Positions 13,221-23,200 of a DNA stretch of 44,748 nucleotides are shown piece after piece (positions within the stretch are counted from its first letter, which is position 1; every line of letters starts with the position of its first letter). Origin of the DNA: Liolophura sinensis (taxonomy: Eukaryota > Mollusca > Polyplacophora > Chitonida > Chitonidae). A program made the position numbers and the translations under genes. The notes under the pieces were generated by a model. The model searched no databases, was not told the origin of the DNA, and worked only from the letters and a program-made list of their open reading frames with translations. Location of the stretch: the NCBI RefSeq assembly GCF_032854445.1, contig NW_027018303.1:1-44748 (forward strand). The letters are read 5' to 3'.

Positions 13221-15419
13221 GTGCCCTTCGGTAGCCCAGACGACGTCAAATCTTTGGGCCCAGCCCATTTAACTCACCCAGCAAATGTCTTACTTCTAAG
13301 TCGAAGACAAACTCAATGTCTTTATCTACATGTAGAAAAACCACACCATTTGAATATAAAAAAACACAAGGTACTTGATACAGTCTGCTATAAAAAGTAC
13401 AATTGAACACTGACCCACATCAATAAGGTGCCAAAAGATGCGCAATTGGGCCAGGCATCTCCAGCTGTTGAAAAATTGCAAATTTCCTTGGTTTCCATGG
13501 AGTAAGAGCCGTTGCTGGGCACGTGATCTTGACATCAATGATTATTCATTTGTGGCTACAGCCAACAGTATTGGTCGGAGAGCAACGCGGTTTGCACCAT
13601 TCGATTTCTCGTCAAAAAATACGTCGGATTAGCCTCTTACCAGCAGCATTGGAACAGTTTTTCCACTTTTGGATTTTTGCCTGGTCTTTTTGCTAATTGA
13701 AATCGGCTACATTAACTATGTACAATCGCGACTGGTCATTACTATATTCAACTTTTCATTATAAGTTATGTGCCCTTCGGTAGCCCAGACGACGTCAAAT
13801 CTTTGGGCCAAGCCCATTTAACTCACCCAGCAAATGTCTTACTTCTAAGTCGAAGACAAACTCAATGTCTTTATCTACATGTAGAAAAACCACACCATTT
13901 GTATATAAAAAAACACAAGGTACATGATACAGTCTGCTGTAAAAAAGTACAATTGAACACTGACCCACATCAATAAGGTGCCAAAAGATGCGCACTTGGG
14001 CCAGGCATCTCCAGCTGTTGAAAAATTGCAAATTTCCTTGGTTTCCATGGAGTAAGAGCCGTTGCTGGGCACGTGATCTTGACATCAATGATTATTCATT
14101 TGTGGCTACAGCCAACAGTATTGGTCGGAGAGCAACGCGGTTTGCACCATTCGATTTCTCGTCAAAAAATACGTCGGATTAGCCTCTTACCAGCAGCATT
14201 GGAACAGTTTTTCCACTTTTGGATTTTTGCCTGGTCTTTTTGCTAATTGAAATCGGCTACATTAACTATGTACAATCGCGACTGGTCATTACTATATTCA
14301 ACTTTTCATTATAAGTTATGTGCCCTTCGGTAGCCCAGACGACGTCAAATCTTTGGGCCAAGCCCATTTAACTCACCCAGCAAATGTCTTACTTCTAAGT
14401 CGAAGACAAACTCAATGTCTTTATCTACATGTAGAAAAACCACACCATTTGTATATAAAAAAACACAAGGTACATGATACAGTCTGCTGTAAAAAAGTAC
14501 AATTGAACACTGACCCACATCAATAAGGTGCCAAAAGATGCGCAATTGGGCCAGGCATCTCCAGCTGTTGAAAAATTGCAAATTTCTATGGTTTCCATGG
14601 AGTAAGAGCCGTTGCTGGGCACGTGATCTTGACATCAATGATTATTCATTTGTGGCTACAGCCAAAAGTATTAGTCGGAGAGCAACGCGGTTTGCACCAT
14701 TCGATTTCTCGTCAAAAAATACGTCTGATTAGACTCTTACCAGCAGCATTGGAACAGTTTTTCCACTTTTGGATTTTTGCCTGGTATTTTTTCTAATTGA
14801 AATCGGCTACATTAACTATGTACAATCGCGACTGGTCATTACTATATTCAACTTTTCATTATAAGTTATGTGCCCTTCGGTAGCCCAGACGACGTCAAAT
14901 CTTTGGGCCAAGCCCATTTAACTCACCCAGCAAATGTCTTACTTCTAAGTCGAAGACAAACTCAATGTCTTTATCTACATGTAGAAAAACCACACCATTT
15001 GTATTTAAAAAAACACAAGGTACATGATACAGTCTGCTGTAAAAAAGTACAATTGAACACTGACCCACATCAATAAGGTGCCAAAAGATGCGCAATTGGG
15101 CCAGGCATCTCCAGCTGTTGAAAAATTGCAAATTTCCTTGGTTTCCATGGAGTAAGAGCCGTTGCTGGGCACGTGATCTTGACATCAATGATTATTCATT
15201 TGTGGCTACAGCCAAAAGTATTAGTCGGAGAGCAACGCGGTTTGCACCATTCGATTTCTCGTCCAAAAATACGTCGGATTAGCCTCTTACCAGCAGCATT
15301 GGAACAGTTTTTCCACTTTTGGATTTTTGCCTGGATTTTTTGCGAATTGAAATCGGCCACATTTACTATGTACCATCGCGACTGGTCATTACTATATTCA
15401 ACTTTTTATTATAAGTTAT
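13221..15419 (+). repeat. Left-array four-monomer unit, copy 1 (2,199 bp)
   Basis: Monomers 25-28. Diagnostic states: GGGCCCAGCCC with TTTGAATATAAA and GCTATAAAAAG; GCGCACTTGGG with GCCAACAGT; ACGTCTGATTAGACTC; TGTATTTAAAA. All four recur 2,199 bp later. The true repeated interval seems to start about 150 bp earlier, near 13,071, because the second half of monomer 24 matches the second half of monomer 28 (CCTGGATTTTTTGCG and AACTTTTTATTATAAG). Confidence 0.9.
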
Positions 15420-17618
15420 GTGCCCTTCGGTAGCCCAGACGACGTCAAATCTTTGGGCCCAGCCCATTTAACTCACCCAGCAAATGTCTTACTTCTAAGT
15501 CGAAGACAAACTCAATGTCTTTATCTACATGTAGAAAAACCACACCATTTGAATATAAAAAAACACAAGGTACTTGATACAGTCTGCTATAAAAAGTACA
15601 ATTGAACACTGACCCACATCAATAAGGTGCCAAAAGATGCGCAATTGGGCCAGGCATCTCCAGCTGTTGAAAAATTGCAAATTTCCTTGGTTTCCATGGA
15701 GTAAGAGCCGTTGCTGGGCACGTGATCTTGACATCAATGATTATTCATTTGTGGCTACAGCCAACAGTATTGGTCGGAGAGCAACGCGGTTTGCACCATT
15801 CGATTTCTCGTCAAAAAATACGTCGGATTAGCCTCTTACCAGCAGCATTGGAACAGTTTTTCCACTTTTGGATTTTTGCCTGGTCTTTTTGCTAATTGAA
15901 ATCGGCTACATTAACTATGTACAATCGCGACTGGTCATTACTATATTCAACTTTTCATTATAAGTTATGTGCCCTTCGGTAGCCCAGACGACGTCAAATC
16001 TTTGGGCCAAGCCCATTTAACTCACCCAGCAAATGTCTTACTTCTAAGTCGAAGACAAACTCAATGTCTTTATCTACATGTAGAAAAACCACACCATTTG
16101 TATATAAAAAAACACAAGGTACATGATACAGTCTGCTGTAAAAAAGTACAATTGAACACTGACCCACATCAATAAGGTGCCAAAAGATGCGCACTTGGGC
16201 CAGGCATCTCCAGCTGTTGAAAAATTGCAAATTTCCTTGGTTTCCATGGAGTAAGAGCCGTTGCTGGGCACGTGATCTTGACATCAATGATTATTCATTT
16301 GTGGCTACAGCCAACAGTATTGGTCGGAGAGCAACGCGGTTTGCACCATTCGATTTCTCGTCAAAAAATACGTCGGATTAGCCTCTTACCAGCAGCATTG
16401 GAACAGTTTTTCCACTTTTGGATTTTTGCCTGGTCTTTTTGCTAATTGAAATCGGCTACATTAACTATGTACAATCGCGACTGGTCATTACTATATTCAA
16501 CTTTTCATTATAAGTTATGTGCCCTTCGGTAGCCCAGACGACGTCAAATCTTTGGGCCAAGCCCATTTAACTCACCCAGCAAATGTCTTACTTCTAAGTC
16601 GAAGACAAACTCAATGTCTTTATCTACATGTAGAAAAACCACACCATTTGTATATAAAAAAACACAAGGTACATGATACAGTCTGCTGTAAAAAAGTACA
16701 ATTGAACACTGACCCACATCAATAAGGTGCCAAAAGATGCGCAATTGGGCCAGGCATCTCCAGCTGTTGAAAAATTGCAAATTTCTATGGTTTCCATGGA
16801 GTAAGAGCCGTTGCTGGGCACGTGATCTTGACATCAATGATTATTCATTTGTGGCTACAGCCAAAAGTATTAGTCGGAGAGCAACGCGGTTTGCACCATT
16901 CGATTTCTCGTCAAAAAATACGTCTGATTAGACTCTTACCAGCAGCATTGGAACAGTTTTTCCACTTTTGGATTTTTGCCTGGTATTTTTTCTAATTGAA
17001 ATCGGCTACATTAACTATGTACAATCGCGACTGGTCATTACTATATTCAACTTTTCATTATAAGTTATGTGCCCTTCGGTAGCCCAGACGACGTCAAATC
17101 TTTGGGCCAAGCCCATTTAACTCACCCAGCAAATGTCTTACTTCTAAGTCGAAGACAAACTCAATGTCTTTATCTACATGTAGAAAAACCACACCATTTG
17201 TATTTAAAAAAACACAAGGTACATGATACAGTCTGCTGTAAAAAAGTACAATTGAACACTGACCCACATCAATAAGGTGCCAAAAGATGCGCAATTGGGC
17301 CAGGCATCTCCAGCTGTTGAAAAATTGCAAATTTCCTTGGTTTCCATGGAGTAAGAGCCGTTGCTGGGCACGTGATCTTGACATCAATGATTATTCATTT
17401 GTGGCTACAGCCAAAAGTATTGGTCGGAGAGCAACGCGGTTTGCACCATTCGATTTCTCGTCCAAAAATACGTCGGATTAGCCTCTTACCAGCAGCATTG
17501 GAACAGTTTTTCCACTTTTGGATTTTTGCCTGGTCTTTTTGCGAATTGAAATCTGCTACATTTACTATGTACCATAGCGACTGGTCATTACTATATTCAA
17601 CTTTTCATTATAAGTTAT
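15420..17618 (+). repeat. Left-array four-monomer unit, copy 2 (2,199 bp)
   Basis: Monomers 29-32 repeat monomers 25-28. The match holds apart from 15,223 (A) against 17,422 (G), then fails near 17,531: copy 2 has CCTGGTCTTTTTGCG and AATCTGCTACATTTAC, like monomers 6 and 23, where copy 1 has CCTGGATTTTTTGCG. Monomer 32 is therefore a hybrid that marks the right breakpoint of this duplication. Confidence 0.9.
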
Positions 17619-19855
17619 GTGCCCTTCGGTAGCCCAGACGACGTCAAATCTTTGGGCCAAGCCCATTTAACTCACCCAGCAAATGTCTTACTTCTAAGTC
17701 GAAGACAAACTCAATGTCTTTATCTACATGTAGAAAAACCACACCATTTGTATTTAAAAAAACACAAGGTACATGATACAGGCTGCTGTAAAAAAGTACA
17801 ATTGAACACTGACCCACATCAATAAGGTGCCAAAAGATGCGCAATTGGGCCAGGCATCTCCAGCTGTTGAAAAATTGCAAATTTCCTTGGTTTCCATGGA
17901 GTAAGAGCCGTTGCTGGGCACGTGATCTTGACATCAATGATTATTCATTTGTAGCTACAGCCAAAAGTATTGGTCGGAGAGCAACGCGGTTTGCACCATT
18001 CGATTTCTCGTCAAAAAATACGTCGGATTAGCCTCTTACCAGCAGCATTGGAACAGTTTTTCCACTTTTGGATTTTTACCTGGTCTTTTTGCTACTTCAA
18101 ATCGGCTACATTAACTATGTACAATCGCGACTGGTCATTACTATATTCAACTTTTTATTATAAGTTATGTGCCCTTCGGTAGCCCAGACGACGTCAAATC
18201 TTTGGGCCAAGCCCATTTAACTCACCCAGCAAATGTCTTACTTCTAAGTCGAAGACAAACTCAATGTCTTTATCTACACGTAGAAAAACCACACCATTTG
18301 TATATAAAAAAACACAAGGTACATTTTACAGTCTGCTGTAAAAAAGTACAATTGAACATTGACCCACATCAATAAGGTGCCAAAAGATGCGCAATTGGGC
18401 CAGGCATCTCCAGCTGTTGAAAAATTGCAAATTTCCTTGGTTTCCATGGAGTAAGAGCCGTTGCTGGGCACGTGATCTTGACATCAATGATTATTCATTT
18501 GTGGCTACAGCCAAAAGTATTGGTCGGAGAGCAACGCGGTTTGCACCATTCGATTTCTCGTCCAAAATATACGTCGGATTAGCCTCTTACCAGCAGCATT
18601 GGAACAGTTTTTCCACTTTTTGATTTTTGCCTGGTCTTTTTGCGAATTGAAATCGGCTACATTAACTTTGTACAATCGCGACTGGTCATTACTATATTCA
18701 ACTTTTCATTATAAGTTATGTGCCCTTCGGTATCCCAGACGACGTCAAATCTTTGGGCCAAGCCCATTTAACTCACCCAGCAAATGTCTTACTTCTAAGT
18801 CGAAGACAAACTCAATGTCTTTATCTACATGTAGAAAAACCACACCGTTTGTATATAAAAAAAACACAAGGTACTTGATACAGTCCGCTGTAAAAAGTAC
18901 AATTGAACACTGACCCACATCAATAAGGTGCCAAAAGATGCGCAGTTGGGCCAGGCATCTCCAGCTGTTGAAAAATTGCAAATTTCCTTGGTTTCCATGG
19001 AGTAAGAGCCGTTGCTGGGCACGTGATCTTGACATCAATGATTATTCATTTGTGGCTACAGCCAAAAGTATTGGTCGGAGAGCAACGCGGTTTGCACCAT
19101 TCGATTTGTCGTCAAAAAATACGTCGGATTAGCCTCTTACCAGCAGCATTGGAACAGTTTTTCTACTTTTGGATTTTTACCTGGTCTTTTTGCGAATTGA
19201 AATCGGCTACATTAAAACTATGTACAATCGCGAGTGGTCATTACTATATTCAACTTTTCATTATAAGTTATGTGCCCTTCGGTAGCCCAGACGACGTCAA
19301 ATCTTTGGGCCAAGCCCATTTAACTCACCCAGCAAATGTCTTACTTCTAAGTCGAAGACAAACTCAATGTCTTTATCTACATGTAGAAAAACCACACCAT
19401 TTGTATATAAAAAAAACACAAGGTACTTGATACAGTGCGCTGTAAAAAGTACAATTGAACACTGACCCACATCAATAAGGTGCCAAAAGATGCGCAATTG
19501 GGCCAGGCATCTCCAGCTGTTGAAAAATTGCAAATTTCCTTGGTTTCCATGGAGTAAGAGCCGTTGCTGGGCACGTGATCTTGACATCAATGATTATTCA
19601 TTTGTGGCTACAGCCAAAAGTATTGGTCGGAGAGCAACACGGTTTGCACCATTCGATTTCTCGTCAAAAAATACGTCGGATTAGCCTCTTACCAGCAGCA
19701 TTGGAACAATTTTTCCACTTTTGGATTTTTGCCTGGTGTTTTTGCGAATTGAAATCGGCTACATTAACTATGTACAATCGCGACTGGTCATTACTATATT
19801 CAACTTTTCATTATAAGTTATGTGCCCTTCGGTAGCCCAGACGACGTCAAATCTT

Positions 19856-19868
19856 TGGGCCAAGCCCA
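19856..19868. repeat. Short inverted repeat TGGGC-CAA-GCCCA
   Basis: Two five-base arms flank a three-base spacer, close after GACGTC. The spacer varies between subtypes (CAA, AAA in monomers 6 and 23, CCA in 16, 25 and 29) while the arms stay intact. The arms are broken in monomers 43 and 75 (TGGGACAAGCCCA). The pattern is suggestive of arm conservation but rests on few changes. Confidence 0.4.
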
Positions 19869-19926
19869 TTTAACTCACCCAGCAAATGTCTTACTTCTAA
19901 GTCGAAGACAAACTCAATGTCTTTAT

Positions 19927-19936
19927 CTACATGTAG
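19927..19936. repeat. Perfect 10-bp palindrome CTACATGTAG in each monomer
   Basis: The sequence equals its own reverse complement and sits about 18 bases before the TATA-like tract. It is kept in essentially every monomer; the one exception I noticed is monomer 34 (about 18,274-18,283), where it reads CTACACGTAG. It could be a protein-binding site, but no binding factor can be assigned. Confidence 0.6.
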
Positions 19937-19953
19937 AAAAACCACACCATTTG

Positions 19954-19965
19954 TATATAAAAAAA
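19954..19965 (+). promoter_or_regulatory. TATA-like motif running into a variable A-tract
   Basis: TATATA followed by a run of A occurs once per monomer. The run is 7 or 8 A in most copies and ranges from 5 (monomer 16, about 8,410) to 10 (monomer 1). Seven A gives a 549-bp monomer and eight gives 550. The string fits a TATA box, and satellite arrays can be transcribed, but no start site, downstream element or transcript can be shown, so a promoter role is speculative. Monomers 28, 32 and 33 have TATTTAAA instead. Confidence 0.25.
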
Positions 19966-20120
19966 CACAAGGTACTTGATACAGTCCGCTGTAAAAAGTA
20001 CAATTGAACACTGACCCACATCAATAAGGTGCCAAAAGATGCGCAATTGGGCCAGGCATCTCCAGCTGTTGAAAAATTGCAAATTTCCTTGGTTTCCATG
20101 GAGTAAGAGCCGTTGCTGGG

Positions 20121-20126
20121 CACGTG
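20121..20126. promoter_or_regulatory. CACGTG (E-box / G-box type palindrome) in each monomer
   Basis: CACGTG within GGGCACGTGATC is present in nearly every monomer, accompanied upstream by CAGCTG and usually two CAATTG hexamers. CACGTG is the classic core for basic helix-loop-helix and, in plants, bZIP factors. It is changed to CACATG in monomers 48 (about 26,170) and 80 (about 43,758). With over 80 copies the array could act as a sink for such a factor, but this is only an inference from the motif. Confidence 0.25.
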
Positions 20127-20153
20127 ATCTTGACATCAATGATTATTCATTTG

Positions 20154-20165
20154 TGGCTACAGCCA
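20154..20165. repeat. Inverted repeat TGGCT-AC-AGCCA, a perfect palindrome in two monomers
   Basis: Five-base arms flank AC in most monomers. In monomers 6 (about 3,092) and 23 (about 12,455) the centre is AT, which makes TGGCTATAGCCA a perfect 12-bp palindrome. In monomers 10 and 33 the left arm is changed to TAGCT. Confidence 0.4.
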
Positions 20166-20258
20166 AAAGTATTGGTTGGAGAGCAACGCGGTTTGCACCA
20201 TTCGATTTCTCGTCAAAAAATACGTCGGATTAGCCTCTTACCAGCAGCATTGGAACAG

Positions 20259-20292
20259 TTTTTCCACTTTTGGATTTTTGCCTGGTCTTTTT
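20259..20292. other. T-tract cluster, possible curved DNA
   Basis: Four runs of four or five T lie within about 34 bases (20,259-20,263, 20,268-20,271, 20,275-20,279, 20,288-20,292). Their mean spacing is close to one helical turn, though the individual spacings are uneven (about 8.5, 7.5 and 13). Short A/T tracts spaced this way can curve DNA and affect nucleosome placement. This is a prediction from composition only. Confidence 0.3.
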
Positions 20293-23200
20293 GCGAATTG
20301 AAATGGGCTACATTAACTATGTACAATCGCGACTGGTCATTACTATATTCAACTTTTCATTATAAGTTATGTGCCCTTCGGTAGCCCAGACGACGTCAAA
20401 TCTTTGGGCCAAGCCCATTTAACTCACCCAGCAAATGTCTTACTTCTAAGTCGAAGACAAACTCAATGTCTTTATCTACATGTAGAAAAACCACACCATT
20501 TGTATATAAAAAAAACACAAGGTACTTGATACAGTGCGCTGTAAAAAGTACAATTGAACACTGACCCACATCAATAAGGTGCCAAAAGATGCGCAATTGG
20601 GCCAGGCATCTCCAGCTGTTGAAAAATTGCAAATTTCCTTGGTTTCCATGGAGTAAGAGCCGTTGCTGGGCACGTGATCTTGACATCAATGATTATTCAT
20701 TTGTGGCTACAGCCAAAAGTATTGGTCGGAGAGCAACACGGTTTGCACCATTCGATTTCTCGTCAAAAAATACGTCGGATTAGCCTCTTACCAGCAGCAT
20801 TGGAACAGTTTTTCCACTTTTGGATTTTTGCCTGGTGTTTTTGCGAATTGAAATCGGCTACATTAACTATGTACAATCGCGACTGGTCATTACTATATTC
20901 AACTTTTCATTATAAGTTATGTGCCCTTCGGTAGCCCAGACGACGTCAAATCTTTGGGCCAAGCCCATTTAACTCACCCAGCAAATGTCTTACTTCTAAG
21001 TCGAAGACAAACTCAATGTCTTTATCTACATGTAGAAAAACCACACCATTTGTATATAAAAAAAACACAAGGTACTTGATACAGTGCGCTGTAAAAAGTA
21101 CAATTAAACACTGACCCACATCAATAAGGTGCCAAAAGATGCGCAATTGGGCCAGGCATCTCCAGCTGTTGAAAAATTGCAAATTTCCTTGGTTTCCATG
21201 GAGTAAGAGCCGTTGCTGGGCACGTGATCTTGACATCAATGATTATTCATTTGTGGCTACAGCCAAAAGTATTGGTCGGAGAGCAACACGGTTTGCACCA
21301 TTCGATTTCTCGTCAAAAAATACGTCGGATTAGCCTTTTTTCAGCAGCATTGGAACAGTTTTTCCAATTTTGGATTTTTGCCTGGTCTTTCTGCTAATTG
21401 AAATCGGCTACATTAACTATGTACAATCGCGACTGGTCATTACTATATTCAACTTTTCATTATAAGTTATGTGCCCTTCGGTAGCCCAGACGACGTCAAA
21501 TCTTTGGGCCAAGCCCATTTAACTCATCCAGCAAATTTCTTACTTCTAAGTCGAAGACAAACTCAATGTCTTTATCTACATGTAGAAAAACCACACCATT
21601 TGTATATAAAAAAAACACAAGGTACTTGATACAGTCCGCTGTAAAAAGTACAATTGAACACTGACCCACATCAATAAGGTGCCAAAAGATGCGCAATTGG
21701 GCCAGGCATCTCCAGCTGTTGAAAAATTGCAAATTTCCTTGGTTTCCATGGAGTAAGAGCCGTTGCTGGGCACGTGATCTTGACATCAATGATTATTCAT
21801 TTGTGGCTACAGCCAAAAGTATTGGTCGGAGAGCAACGCGGTTTGCACCATTCGATTTCTCGTCAAAAAATACGTCGGATTAGCCTCTTACCAACAGCAT
21901 TGGAACAGTTTTTCTACTTTTGGATTTTTGCCTGGTCTTTTTGCGAATTGAAATCGGCTACATTAACTATGTACAATCGCGACTGGTCATTACTATATTC
22001 AACTTTTCATTATAAGTTATGTGCCCTTCGGTAGCCCAGACGACGTCAAATCTTTGGGCCAAGCCCATTTAACCCACCCAGGAGTTGTCTTACTTCTAAG
22101 TCGAAGATAAACTCAATGTCTTTATCTACATGTAGAAAAACCACACCATTTGTATATAAAAAAACACAAGGTACTTGATACAGTGCGCTGTAAAAAGTAC
22201 AATTGAACACTGACCCACATCAATAAGGTGCCAAAAGATGCGCAATTGGGCCAGGGATCTCCAGCTGTTGAAAAATTGCAAATTTCCTTGGTTTCCATGG
22301 AGTAAGAGCCGTTGCTGGGCACGTGATCTTGACATCAATGATTATTCATTTGTGGCTACAGCCAAAAGTATTGGTCGGAGAGCAACGCGGTTTGCACCAT
22401 TCGATTTCTCGTCAAAAAATACGTCGGATTAGCCTCTTACCAGCAGCATTGGAACAGTTTTTCCACTTTTGGATTTTTGCCTGGTCTTTTTGCGAATTGA
22501 AATCGGCTACATTAACTATGTACAATCGCGACTGGTCATTACTATATTCAACTTTTCATTATAAGTTATGTGCCCTTCGGTAGCCCAGACGACGTCAAAT
22601 CTTTGGGCCAAGCCCATTTAACTCACCCAGCAAATGTCTTACTTCTAAGTCGAAGACAAACTCAATGTCTTTATCTACATGTAGAAAAACCACACCATTT
22701 GTATATAAAAAAAACACAAGGTACTTGATACAGTCCGCTGTAAAAAGTACAATTGAACACTGACCCACATCAATAAGGTGCCAAAAGATGCGTAATTGGG
22801 CCAGGCATCTCCAGCTGTTGATAAATTGCAAATTTCCTTGGTTTCCATGGAGTAAGAGCCGTTGCTGGGCACGTGATCTTGACATCAATGATTATTCATT
22901 TGTGGCTACAGCCAAAAGTATTGGTCGGAGAGCAACGCGGTTTGCACCATTCGATTTCTCGTCAAAAAATACGTCGGATTAGCCTCTTACCAGCAGCATT
23001 GGAACAGTTTTTCCACTTTTGGATTTTTGCCTGGTCTTTTTGCGAATTGAAATCGGCTACATTAACTATGTACAATCGCGACTGGTCATTACTATATTCA
23101 ACTTTTCATTATAAGTTATGTGCCCTTCGGTAGCCCAGACGACGTCAAATCTTTGGGACAAGCCCATTTAACTCACATAGCAAATGTCTTACTTCTAAGT

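Larger units (their letters stand above)
1..19233 (+). repeat. Left, heterogeneous part of the array (monomers 1-35)
   Basis: Monomer starts: 11, 563, 1101, 1651, 2202, 2755, 3307, 3860, 4412, 4963, 5515, 6069, 6620, 7170, 7721, 8271, 8821, 9372, 9923, 10473, 11023, 11571, 12122, 12671, 13221, 13770, 14320, 14870, 15420, 15969, 16519, 17069, 17619, 18169, 18720. Copies fall into many subtypes that differ at scattered sites. Common left-side states are GTACATGATACAGTCTGC and CTTTTTGCTAATTG, where the right part mostly has GTACTTGATACAGTCCGC (or GTGCGC) and CTTTTTGCGAATTG. Blocks of two to seven monomers reappear elsewhere in the left part at irregular offsets, so this half is a mosaic of old partial duplications rather than one regular higher-order repeat. 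The last monomer, starting at 18,720, still carries left-type states (CACCGTTTG, TTTTTACCTGG) and ends at the boundary near 19.2 kb. Confidence 0.93.
19822..20370 (+). repeat. Representative 549-bp monomer (monomer 37)
   Basis: This copy is a good reference for the family, though it carries private variants such as GGTTGG (20,174-20,179) and AAATGGGC. In order it holds: GACGTC (19,843-19,848); an inverted repeat TGGGC-CAA-GCCCA (19,856-19,868); the 10-base palindrome CTACATGTAG (19,927-19,936); TATATA running into a 7-A tract (19,954-19,965); CAATTG (20,001 and 20,044); CAGCTG (20,063); CCATGG (20,096); CACGTG (20,121); TGGCT-AC-AGCCA (20,154-20,165); a T-tract cluster (20,259-20,292); and TCGCGA (20,327). 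Stop codons interrupt all six frames within the monomer, so it is non-coding. I see no clear internal sub-repeat; the 550-bp unit does not break down into smaller direct repeats. Confidence 0.95.

Noticed and set aside
19297-19590. A 97-codon reverse-strand open frame repeated in dozens of monomers
   Set aside because: Its ending changes with A-tract length (8 A gives 97 codons, 7 A gives about 70 in the same frame), it overlaps forward frames of equal quality, and its recurrence follows from the repeat itself. No known domain, signal peptide or codon bias is evident.
20191-20220. CENP-B box in the CATTCGATTTCTCGTC region
   Set aside because: TTCG is present, but the downstream A and CGGG positions of the CENP-B core do not fit; the TTCGGTAGCCC at the monomer start fails as well.
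19822-20370. Internal three-fold (about 183-bp) sub-repeat in the monomer
   Set aside because: Comparing the thirds of the monomer by eye gives only short chance matches such as GTACAAT and CGTCAAA.
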